Shown piece by piece: positions 20,472 to 30,585 of a DNA stretch of 64,000 bases. Source of the stretch: Turnera subulata. Taxonomy: Eukaryota > Streptophyta > Magnoliopsida > Malpighiales > Passifloraceae. The notes beneath the pieces were generated by a model. It was given only the letters and a program-made list of their open reading frames with translations, did no database searches and had not been told where the DNA came from. Where the stretch lies: positions 1-64,000 of the forward strand of contig JAKUCV010002160.1 of the NCBI GenBank assembly GCA_028386065.3, written 5' to 3'. Every line of letters starts with the position of its first letter. The first letter of the stretch is position 1. Both the position numbers and the translations under genes were made by a program.

Positions 20472-23400
20472 ATGGCTTTTGAGGGGTATAATATCCACAA
20501 AGCTCCTTTCTTTGATGGTATAAACTTTGACTATTGGAAAGTTAGAATGCAAATATTTCTATAGGGTCAAGGTTTAGAAATTTGGGAGATTGTTGAGAGT
20601 GGTTGGAGTAGGCCACCTAAGCCTTTGAGTGATTGGAGTGAAAATGAGAAGAAGAAAGGCACTCTAGATGCCACAGCGAGAAACTCTTTACTATGTGCCT
20701 TAAGTAAAGAAGAATTTGAGAGAATTAGAATTTGCAAGAGTGCTCATGAAATTTGGACACTCTTATGTACAACTCATGAAGGAACAAACCAAGTAAAAGA
20801 ATCCAAGACAAATAGGCTTATGAGATAATATGAGCTTTTTACAATGAAGCCTAATGAGTCCATCTATGATATGAGTACTAGGTTTTCAACTCTATGCAAT
20901 AACCTTGTGAGCCTTGGTAAGACCATAAGTGATAAGGAGAAAGTTACTAAAGTATTAAGATCCTTGAGTAAGGAATGGGAATCCAAAGTCACGGCTATTG
21001 AAGAGGCAAAAGATCTTAATGTTCTATCCTGCAATGAGCTAATAGGTTCTTTGATAGCTTATGGAATGAAGTTTGAAGGCAAAGTAGAAAAGAAGAAAGA
21101 CCTTGCCTTGAAGATTCAAGATTCCGAAGAGGATGCAAGTGACAGAGATGGTGATATGGCTCTAGTCACAAGGAAGTTCATGAAGTTCCTCAAGAAGAAG
21201 AGATTGCAAAAAGGGAGGAATATGAAGAGCACCTCTAAATATGAAGATACAAAGAAAAATCCGGTTGTTTGCTATAAATGTAACAAACCCGGTCATATCA
21301 AATCGGGGTGCCCATACAAAAAGAAAGCAAGACTTGATTCTTCAAAGAGCACAGGCAAGAAAATCATGGTGGCATGGGATGAAGATGACACATCATCAAG
21401 TGACTCGGATAGTGATGAAGATGCACACATATGCTTCATGTCTCTTGAAGATGATGAGGTAAATGATTCTTCTAATGACTTTACATTTGAAGAATTACAT
21501 GATGCATTCATTAATTTGCACGAAGAACTTGAGAAGTACTTGAAAATGAATCAAAAGTATAAAAAACAACTTGTGACTCTTGAAGAAGAAAAGAATGCTC
21601 TTAATATATCTTACAATGAACTTAATGAGAAAGTATCCACTAATGTATGTGCTTGTGTTGTATTGGAAAAAGAGAATGAGTCTCTTAAGTCTTAGGTTGA
21701 AGATTTAAAGAAAACATTAGAGAAGTTTACAAATGGTAGAGATAATCTTAATCTTCTCTTAGGACAACAAAGAAATCCAATTCAAAAGGAAGGATTAGGA
21801 GCATCAAATGTGCCATATGAGGTCAAACCTATTATACTAAATGCTAAGACAGATGAACATAGTGCTTTATCTTCAACTCATCATACTAGATCACATGAAC
21901 ATGCTAAACCATATACTCAAAATGCTAAATCACATGCTCATAATACAAAATCACCTATTCATCATTGAGGGTCAAATGCTCAAAAAACAAGACCATGTGT
22001 AAGTAGTAGTAGATACCATTATGCCAGATTGTATGCCAATAATAGAAGACCACATTCCTACAATATTAGATCAAATGATAATAGTGCAAGATCACATGTA
22101 TACAATGCTAGAAATGGAGGATCTTATTATACTAAACCAAGCACACATGGTAGAAGATCATATGCTTATAATACTAGAACACAAACCAATGATTTTACGC
22201 TACATGCTAGATCATTTCATAACTATGCTAAGCTATATACCTATGGTGGAAGGCAACAATCATACCATGATAGTGTTCATGATCATTCTTATATTCCTTC
22301 TATCACATGCTATCATTGTGGTAAACATGGTCATGGAATTCGTACTTGCATGTTCAGAAGTAAGAATTCGCATGTAAAATATGTTTGGGTACCTAAAGGT
22401 ACTAGAGCTAACATTCAAGGACCCTAGATTGAGTGGGTACCTAAATCTTGTTTATTTTTGTAGGACGACAAAGATGAGTGGGTACTTGATAGTGGATGTT
22501 CACGCCATATGACGGGTGATCAATCAAAGTTCTCATCTTTGAAAGGTAAAGGTAAAGGTAAAGTAACCTTTGGTGATAGCTCTAAAGGTAAAATACTTGG
22601 TATTGGTGATATTGGTTCTAATCCTACTATTGAGCATGTGCTTCTTGTTGATAACTTAAAGTTCAATCTCTTAAGTATAAGTCAACTATGTGATAAGGGA
22701 TATAGAGTCACCTTTGAATCTACTAAGTGCATGGTTACTAGATGTTTTGATGATCATTTACTTTTTGTTGGTAAAAGGATCGGAAATCTTTACTCAATCA
22801 ACCTGAAAGAAGTTGCTAACAATGATGTTAAGTGTTTTAGTGCAAAGATGGAAACACCTATTTTATGGCATAGGAGGCTTGGACACGTCAATTTGGAATT
22901 AATTTCAAAACTATCCAAGAAGGACCTTGTTAAGGGTCTACCCAAGCTCAAATTTGAAAAAGATGGAGTATGTAGAGCTTGTCAACTTGGAAAGCAAGTT
23001 AAAAGCTCCTTCAAAGCCAAAAATATGGTAACAACTTCTAGACCTCTTGAACTCTTGCATCTTGATCTTTTTGGTCCTATGAGGACAACTAGTCTTGGTG
23101 GTATGAATTATGCTTTTGTTATTGTTGATGATTACACTAGATTTTCTTGGGTTATATTTCTTGCTAGTAAAGATCATGCTTTGTATGAGTTTGGATGCCT
23201 TGTTAGACGTTTGCAAAATGAAAAAGGTTATAAGATTTCTAAAATTAGAAGTGATCATGGTGGTGAGTTTGATAATCTTTTGTTTGATCATTATTGTGAA
23301 CAATGTGGCATTGAACACACTTTTTCTACTCCTAGAACACCTCAACAAAATGGGGTTGTTGAGAGAAGAAATCGGACATTGCAAGAAATGGCACGCACAA

Positions 23401-25529
23401 TGTTAAATGAAAATGATATACCTTCATACTTTTGGGCCGAAGCGGTTAATACCGCGTGTTATGTGCTAAATAGAGTCTCCTTAAGGCCTATCTTCAAGAA
23501 AACACCTTATGAACTGTGGTATGGTAGAAAACCAAATATTGATTACTTTAAGGTGTTTGGATCCAAATGCTACATTCTCAATACCAAGGACAATCTTGGT
23601 AAGTTTGATGCTAAGTCGGATGAAGGTATATTTCTTGGTTACTCTATTACTAGTAAGGCCTATCGTGTGTATAACAAAAAGACTCTTCTTGTTGAAGAAT
23701 CCATGCATGTTGTATTTGACGAAGATGATTTAAATGGTGATAGAGATGATGATATAATAGATTTCACACATAGACCTTCACCAACAAGTACAAGTGAATC
23801 CGAAAATGATGATACTTCTTCTTTTCAAACTTTTGATGTACAAGAGAAGGAAAAGGAAACTATCGAAGGACAAGGTATTGTGGAAATCAAGGTACCAAGA
23901 GGACATTCTCCTAGTGCAATTCTTGGGGATCCTACAAAAGGAGTAGTTACTAGATCATCTTCACATAATTTAAATGGTTATATAGCATTCTTATCACAAG
24001 TTGAGCCTAAAAACATTAAAGATTCTATTAATGATGAAAGTTGGGTTATTGCTATGCAAGAGGAGTTAAATCAATTTGAGAGAAGTCAAGTTTAGAATCT
24101 TGTTCCTAGACCTCATGATCATCCCATCATTGGTACTAAATGGGTCTTTAGGAATAAGTTAGATGAAAATGGTATTGTTGTGAGAAACAAAGCTAGACTT
24201 GTTGCTCAAGGATATAATCAAGAAGAAGGCATTGATTTTGATGAAACATTTGCTCCGGTTGCTAGATTAGAATCTATTCGCATGCTTCTTGCATATGCAT
24301 CTTATAAAGCATTTAAATTGTTTCAAATGGATGTCAAGAGTGCATTCTTAAACGGATATATCATGGAGGAAGTGTATGTTGAGCAACCCCCTGGTTTTGA
24401 AAATCATGAGTTTTCTCATCATGTGTTTAAACTCAAAAAGGCACTCTATGGTTTGGAACAAGCCCCAAGAGCTTGGTATGAAAGGCTAAGTAACTTCCTT
24501 GTTTGTAGTGGTTTTACAAGAGGAAAGGTTGATACTACTTTGTTTGTCAAATCTCATATGCATGAATTACTCACTGTTCAAATATATGTGGATGATATTC
24601 TTTTTGGTGCTACTAATGAGTTTCTGTGTAAGGAATTTGAAAAGTCCATGCAAAATGAATTTGAGATGAGCTCCATGGGGGAGTTAACTTATTTCCTTAG
24701 ATTTCAAGTAAAACAACTTGAAGGGGGTATATTCATTAATCAAGCCAAGTATACAAAGGAGTTACTCAAGAGATTTGGGATGGATGGTGCTAAGATTAGC
24801 CCAACACCCATGAGCACTGCCACTAAGCTTGATAAGGATGAAGAAGGTAAAGATGTGGATATTAAGCTATATAGAGGTATGATCGGAAGTTTGCTTTATC
24901 TAACAGCTACTAGACCGGACATCATGGTTAGTGTATGTCTATGTGCACGATTTCATGCCTGACCAAAAGAGTCTCATTTATGTGCTATTAAACGCATTTT
25001 TAAGTATCTTAAAGGGACTCCTAACCTTGGTCTTTGGTATCCCAAAGTGAGTTCATTTACTCTCACTAGTTATTCCGATGCGGATTTTGCCGGGAGTACC
25101 TTAGATAGAAAGAGCACTAGTGGTACATGTCAATTTCTTGGTCAAGCATTAGTCTCATGGTCTAGTAAGAAGCAAAATTCCGTAGCTACTTCCACCACAG
25201 AAGCTGAATATATAGCTGTTGGTTCTTGTTGTGCTCAAGTCTTGTGGATGAAACATACACTTGAAGACTATGGTTTGAAATTTGAGTCAGTTCCTATTTA
25301 TTGTGATAGTACTAGTGCCATTAATCTCACCAAGAATCCTATCCAGCATTCACGAACAAAACATATAGAGATTAGACATCATTTTATTCGCGATCATGTG
25401 CAAAAGAAAAGTATAACACTTGATTTTGTCAAGACCGATAGGCAACTTGCAGATATCTTCACCAAGCCTTTGAAAGAAGATCAATTCACAAAAATAAGGC
25501 TGGATTTGGGCATGTGCAACCCTCCTTGA
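20472..25529 (+). pseudogene. Sirevirus gag-pol polyprotein interrupted by eight stop codons, no frameshift
   Basis: One reading frame runs from ATG at 20472 to TGA at 25527-25529 (1,686 codons). Gag holds a first CCHC knuckle (CYKCNKPGHIKSGC, about 21272-21313), an acidic/coiled region, an Asn/Tyr-rich stretch and a second knuckle (CYHCGKHGHGIRTC, about 22311-22352). Protease has DSGCSRHMTG (about 22488). Integrase follows with WHRRLGHVN, CRACQLGK, LDLFGPM, HGGEFDN and PQQNGVVERRNR (to about 23380). Reverse transcriptase has [12 protein letters not shown] (24321) and [11 protein letters not shown] (24586). RNase H has SDADFAGS and STTEAEYIA (25070-25220), ending at DIFTKPL. In-frame stops: 20562, 20826, 21693, 21966, 22425, 22461, 24093 and 24960 (first base). 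All eight lie outside the catalytic motifs. The whole frame is otherwise intact, which is unusual for this window. Confidence 0.95.
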
Positions 25530-25838
25530 AGATCTCATATTATGACGGCCAATTAGGCAAAATGATAGGGGGAACAAAGTAGAACTGAAGGCGAATCCAG
25601 AATTTTGCAACATGATCACAACATCGATGTTGAGTATCACAATATCGATGTTCAGGTAAGTTCTCTAAACCAATTAAATTTTACATTGGTACATGCTAAA
25701 TTAAAATAAACACACAGGATTTTATTGATTTCATATTTTACAATCACGCTTACAATCGCGCACACACATACATTATTTATATTACATTACAATCACACAT
25801 ATTTTTTTTAAACATACATACCTATCATAATCTAGCTC
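25530..25838. other. post-pol region with one palindrome pair and the 3' end of the antisense gene
   Basis: Directly after pol there is a single palindrome pair at 25620-25652 (AACATCGATGTT, 9-bp spacer, AATATCGATGTT; 21 bp between centres). From about 25660 the sequence turns AT-rich and includes TTTATT at 25721-25726, which on the minus strand is an AATAAA signal for the gene ending at 25839-25911. Confidence 0.7.
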
Positions 25839-26522
25839 TTAACGATTTGGTACAACAGTTACAGAGAAGCTATTAGGGTCATTGACTATATTAACCCTCA
25901 CACTATCATTCTATGCAAACCACATTCCACCTGAGTTATTCTGGCCTGGGATTTCAAACCGGTTCACTGATGGAAAACGGAGAGGGATGGCCCCGTGGTT
26001 TTCGCCAGGTTGCCATAATGTCTCGGTGAGAAGAACCATGTTCGGTTTGTACTGGTTCTTCAGGTCTCTCAACATTCTTGTAAAATCTTGAGAGCGCCTC
26101 GTGATTCCCCTGCAATTCCACACGAGCAGGCGAACCTTTGGCCAAGTTGGCGGTAAGCCAGGGACCCGTGAAGCACTCTGAGCAGTCATTGAAAGACGGT
26201 GATAACTTCCTTGTTCTAAGGTTTGATGGGTAGACTCCATTTGAAAACTCTCAAGCCTTTCAGATATGAAGAACATTGTGGCATTGGCGGTACCATAGAA
26301 GGATGTTCTTAGTGGGCTTTGACTCTCAAGAAAAATAGTCTCTTCCATGGGTGTGACAAAAAACCTAGAAGAGTAGAGCTCATCAACAAATACTAAGCGA
26401 GGAATTCTACCTAGTTCGTTAGGCAGATCCTCAGACGGATCACTTACAATACTATAGGCTAATCGGTTTCTCCTGCCTACGGTTGCACCCTCAACAAAAA
26501 AGATAGTGGAAGGGGAAGGCAT
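25839..26522 (-). pseudogene. antisense gene inside the Sirevirus, C-terminal part like a LINE-type endonuclease start
   Basis: On the minus strand ATG at 26522 opens a 203-codon frame to a TAG at 25913-25911. The frame reopens for 23 more codons to TAA at 25841-25839, so the TAG may be a single nonsense change. The first about 125 residues are not recognised (MPSPSTIFFVEGATVG...). The rest (RLLVWNCRGITRR ... MVLLTETLW ... SGGMWFA) matches the opening of an endonuclease/exonuclease/phosphatase domain as in plant L1 ORF2. Only the beginning of that domain is present, so it should have no nuclease activity. It has a TATA box and a poly(A) signal of its own (26606-26613; 25721-25726). It lies between pol and the env-like gene, opposite to both. 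It may be a captured host or LINE-derived gene. Confidence 0.55.
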
Positions 26523-26605
26523 TCTTACTTTTGAATTTTTTTTTACTAACTCTCTTTCTGAAATTGGCTTATAATTTTCTGTGTCTAATGAGTTCTACGT
26601 ATGCC

Positions 26606-26613
26606 TATTTATA
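26606..26613 (-). promoter_or_regulatory. TATA box for the antisense gene
   Basis: The minus strand reads GTTTCTATAAATAGGCAT, about 85 bp before the ATG at 26522, a normal plant distance. Together with AATAAA at 25726-25721 it makes a compact transcription unit of roughly 900 bp. Confidence 0.55.
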
Positions 26614-27193
26614 GAAACACAACTGCATTGCTTCTTCTCTCAGAAGGTGACCCCTACCAATTTCTGAAGTGTCCAGAGATTGTTTAGGAGATGACCCCTA
26701 CCTATCTTTGAAAAATGTAGGAGGCTCCTCCAAACTGGTTCGATTTTCAAGCATTTTTTTTAAACTAGCCAGTTAGTTAAATTATTGCTCAATCAATGTC
26801 TGCAACCTTACAAATTTTTCCGATTCTCAAAGATTTCCTTTTTGACAATCGTGGTTTTAATTGAATTATTGATTCCTAACGAGATTTGTTGTCTGGCACC
26901 ACAACGGATACTTTCCGACAGAGATAATCAAAGTCCAATTGATGGGACAAATATCTCATCAACCGTGTTTATATGACGAAGCTGATCCTATTTGAGAGTA
27001 CCGAAAATCTCAACTATTTTTCTCTTCTTCATTACAATGTGTTAATTATAATATCATTTCTTGGAGTTACTTCTTACTAACTTGAGCGTCGGAGCGTTTT
27101 CTACGTTGTTTTGCAGGGACTCCTCATCAAGGCCATAAGCAAGGGGGAACCGGATGTACAAAAAAAAATGGACCAAACATGTACAACCCATAC
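26614..27193. other. non-coding stretch between antisense gene and array E
   Basis: 26614-26860 is AT-rich upstream sequence of the antisense gene. From 26861 it matches 16124 onward almost exactly. I see no coding sequence. The start of the matching block at 26861 has no visible target duplication. Confidence 0.5.
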
Positions 27194-27687
27194 AACATCG
27201 ATGTTTTGTATCGGAACATTGATGTTCAGTAAGTATTTATACTTCTATATTTTTTTTTCCAACATCGATGTTTCACAGCACCACATCGATGTTCATTGTT
27301 TTCAGTTCTTCAAACTATCCACCCGAAGGCATAAAACATCGATGTTCCAAATCTGAACATCGATGTTCGGTCTACTTAACCATTTCACAGCTAGGACCAG
27401 AGAGCAAATAACAACGATGTTACAAGTAAGAACATCGATGTTCTTTCTTTTCCAGGTCTACGCAGCTTGGACTCGCGAGTACACAACATTGATGTTTCTA
27501 GTTTACACATCGATGTTCGTTCGATTTCTGTTTTTCAAAGCTTCGACCCGAGAGCAATCAACATCGATTTCACGGGTTTGGACATCGATGTTCAGCTGCT
27601 GTCATTCAAAAATTATAGCCGTTAGTCATTCCCGGATTCACCCTAATAGTACACAACATCGATGCTACCATCATGGACATCGATGTT
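27194..27687. repeat. array E of the palindrome (before env-like gene, copy 2)
   Basis: Same seven pairs as array B, all 21 bp between centres. Four members have decayed relative to array B: AACAACGATGTT (27414), AACATTGATGTT (27486), AACATCGATTTC (27560) and AACATCGATGCT (27656). Array B has lost others, for example the final motif, which is intact here. The two arrays have therefore decayed independently after duplication. Confidence 0.95.
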
Positions 27688-27942
27688 CAGCTGCGGATTT
27701 TTAAAAAAAATATAGCCGTTGGGAGCTATATTGAACGTTGCTTTTCAAAAATTCTAGCCGTTACTAGTGGTTACCAGCTCCCAACAGCTATTTTCTTTGC
27801 TCTCTCCTCAATAACATCCATTATTTCACACTTTTCTTTTTAACCCTCTCTTCTCCAAAGTTTATCAAGCTCTCCTTTAGCTCTCTCATCTCCACATTCT
27901 CCATCATTTCTACACTTTCTCTTTCCCTTTCTTTCTTCAACC

Positions 27943-29204
27943 ATGGGCAAGACTAAATCACTTGGAAAAACACCCATAAGACAACCAACCAAAAGAGGAG
28001 GTCCTTCTTCTTCTTCTTCTAAATTCCCTTTGGATGACCAATCCGCTGTTTGGTTCACCTCACGTGCACAACTCACACTCTATCAGTCACTCTTCCACAC
28101 TCGTCAAATTTTCCCTCCCCGGTATCTTTCGGTCTCTTACCCGAGGGAAAAGAACTACACTCGGCTTGAAGAGCACCTTCGAGCATCTGGATTGTGGGAA
28201 TTTGTCACCAACCGAATCCATCAATATAGTGCTGATTTCACCCGAGCCTTCTACTCCACCCTCAATCGCGATGGTGACGTGTTAACTGCTCAGGTGAATG
28301 GAAGCGCTATCACTTTGACTCTCGAGCAGTTCGGGGTAGTTACCAGCTTACCATTTCAGGGTGAGGATATTGCCTCTTATGGCGGTCCTCATTTCATCAA
28401 GACAAATGAAGCTCCTCTTTTGCAGGAGCTCGGTTTCACGGAGGTTGTCCGTACCAACCATTCCAAAAAACCAACAATTTATTCCATCCACCCGGAGTAT
28501 CGTGTCCTGTTTTATCTCGTCACCTGGGTGATCAAGCCAAGACCCGACAATCACACCGTCCTATCCATTGAGGATGTGAAGATACTCCATGCCATTCTCC
28601 ATCATGCTCCCATTAATTGGGCACGTTTTGTGCTTATGCACATGACGGACTATCCGCCTCAATCCATTCATCATTCCCTGCCCTATCCTATCTTGGTGTT
28701 GGAAAATTTATTGCAGGTAGGTATTGATGCTCGGGAAGGTCCCCAAGTGTCTCATACCAAAAATTGGGCAACTAGTGACGACACCTTCCGAACCGGCATA
28801 CCCGAGCAAGCACCAAGGCTCACACCGGGTGAGAGTTCCACGGCACCAGCTCATCCGGAACCAGCTCCTCACGCTCCTGTCGTAACTCTTGAATCGATTG
28901 CATTACACATCTCCAATTGAGTGTTAATAGCATGGGACGGTCCATTGATTGTATTGACATCGAAGTCCAACGTCAAGGGCATGCTCTTCGATCATATTTC
29001 GATCGGGTGCACTATCAACCTCCACCCTATCATAAAACATTTCATGGCTATGATTTCGAAGCTGAGGGTAATGATGATGATGAGCCATTTGATCCTACTA
29101 TGGCCGGTGATCCCATGGACATGGAAGCGGAACATGCAGAAGAAGACGTTGCTGCCGACAATGTAGAAGATGCCGACTACGATGATGATGATGGGAACTA
29201 ACAC
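27943..29204 (+). pseudogene. Sirevirus env-like gene, copy 2, frameshifted near its C-terminus
   Basis: ATG at 27943 follows TTCAACC. The N-terminus is basic and Ser-rich (MGKTKSLGKTPIRQ ... GGPSSSSS). The same conserved body as copy 1 follows. Seven bases present in copy 1 (near 18165-18175) are missing at about 28902, so the frame ends at the TGA at 28918-28920. The acidic tail continues in another frame to 29204. Copy 1 has an intact tail but a broken start, so the two copies are broken in different places. The intact parts agree almost residue for residue. Function unknown. Confidence 0.8.
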
Positions 29205-29420
29205 CCAAATTTCTAAATTTTTATCCTATGTTATCCTTCACGTTCTTCCATTTGAATAACAGCTTGCCTTTGTCTTTTCTATTTTCTTTTTGCCAATGCC
29301 AAAAGGGGGAAAACTTAACATGTATGTGCACACCAAGTTAAAAAGCATCATTGCTAAAACATAGGGGGAACTAATGGGCACATACTTCAACTTGTTTGTC
29401 ATTATCAAAAAGGGGGAAAT
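29205..29420 (+). other. post-env region and polypurine tract (copy 2)
   Basis: Same purine-rich motifs as 18475-18681, ending AAAAAGGGGGAAAT directly before the LTR at 29421. One small insertion (CAACTTGTT around 29388-29396) distinguishes it from copy 1. Confidence 0.75.
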
Positions 29421-30228
29421 TGTTGAAAATAATGTTTTGCTTAATATCTTTTTATCCTATTCAGGTTTTGATAATGACAAATCAACCTTGTATTAGGATG
29501 ATCATTATAAAGCAAAAAGAAATCAATCAAGAGCAAAGACCTTATGTGATCAAGAGTTCAAGAATGGAAGTGACAAGATCAAGCAAGAAGAACAAGAAGA
29601 GTTAGGAACTCAATTTTGTACAAGGTTAAACATTCAATGTCTCTAAATTATTGGTTCAAACAAAATCACTTTTACTCATGCATCAATTAGATTTTATTTC
29701 AATCATAATAATGTCTTCCGAGCCTTGAACATCGATGTCCAAATTTTGAACATCGATGTCCTACTTTGAAACCAAGCTTTTGAACATCGATGTCCAATAT
29801 TTGAACAACGATGTCCTGCATTAAAACAATTTTTCCAAAGTAGGCAGTAGTTTATAACATCGATGTCCACTTTCTGAACATCGATGTCCTAATGACCGTT
29901 ATGCTTTGAATCAGGTTTCAAGTTTGTTTTGGGAATGTCCAAAACATCAATGTTCAACTAATGAACATCGATGTTATTTTGTCTCGGGTCTTGGACAATG
30001 TCTTGGGCAACATCGATGTCCTAGTGACCGTTAGCCCAATAATTCATATATGTTGGTCAGGACATCGATGTTCATGTTCACAACATCGATGTCCTTGTGA
30101 CCGTTGGACCAATAATGCATACTCAAAGGCTATAACATCGATGTCCTGATTTTCAACATCGATGTTCAGCCGTCATGAGCAGACATACTTTTTACCTTCT
30201 CATTCTTTCTTGTCTAAAGATGTTTTAA
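29421..30228 (+). repeat. Sirevirus 3' LTR, truncated
   Basis: Starts TGTTGAAAATAATG and matches the 5' LTR to about 30228 (GATGTTTTA), missing the last about 600 bp including the TATA-like region, poly(C) run and terminal CTTACA. It lacks the MITE-like insertion. Its palindrome array (29728-30166) has six pairs and one single copy where the 5' LTR has eight pairs. At 30229 it joins Tat-like LTR sequence. Confidence 0.9.
29728..30166. repeat. array F of the palindrome in the 3' LTR
   Basis: Thirteen copies: six pairs at 21 bp and one single copy near 30008. Compared with array C, the whole fourth pair with its flank is absent (after 29905), and the sixth pair has shrunk to one motif by loss of about 30 bp or less between repeated halves. 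The spacing of the remaining pairs is unchanged. Confidence 0.9.
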
Positions 30229-30585
30229 TTGCTTGGGCCTTTTACTTATTTTTTAATCCAATTATATTGAGATGATTTATTCTTGGGTTAAGAGTGGGTT
30301 TTAGGGTACAAGTTAATTCTCTAGAGTTAAATCATCACTTAATTGGATTTTGTCTTTTTAGTATGATTTTGCTTAAAATGGGTGTTAATTTGCAATTAAT
30401 CAGTTATGGAATGATTTTTAAGAGTAGTAATCAAGTAATGGAGTGATTTTGGGTTGATTAAAGATTGATTGCACAGTAAGATCAAATCAGAGCTGAATTA
30501 GGGGGATTGGGGCTTCGAAAAGGAAAGAATGGGTGGCACGCAGGGTGAGCGACAATCCTCTCGCGACGACCGCCAGGTGCCGACG
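30229..30585 (+). repeat. Tat-like LTR 2, first segment
   Basis: From TTGCTTGGGCC (30230) it is collinear with LTR 1 from about 12903 to 13325, ending CGCCAGGTGCCGACG at the copia-B insertion. The first about 240 bp of the LTR are missing at the junction with the Sirevirus. Some internal stretches present in LTR 1 are shortened. Confidence 0.75.

Larger units (their letters stand above)
16124..30228 (+). mobile_element. Sirevirus-type copia retrotransposon, tandem-dimer form
   Basis: The order is: 3' part of one element (16124-18681: palindrome array, env-like gene, polypurine tract), one LTR (18682-20416), a full internal region with gag-pol, antisense gene and env-like gene (20417-29420), then a 3' LTR truncated at 30228. 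The direct repeats 16124-18681 and 26861-29420 are nearly identical. Because the middle LTR has element sequence on both sides (a polypurine tract before it and a primer site after it), it serves both units. Sirevirus assignment rests on the long gag with two CCHC knuckles, the env-like gene after pol, the A/G-rich tract before TGTTGAAAATAAT, and the repeated palindromes. Confidence 0.85.
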
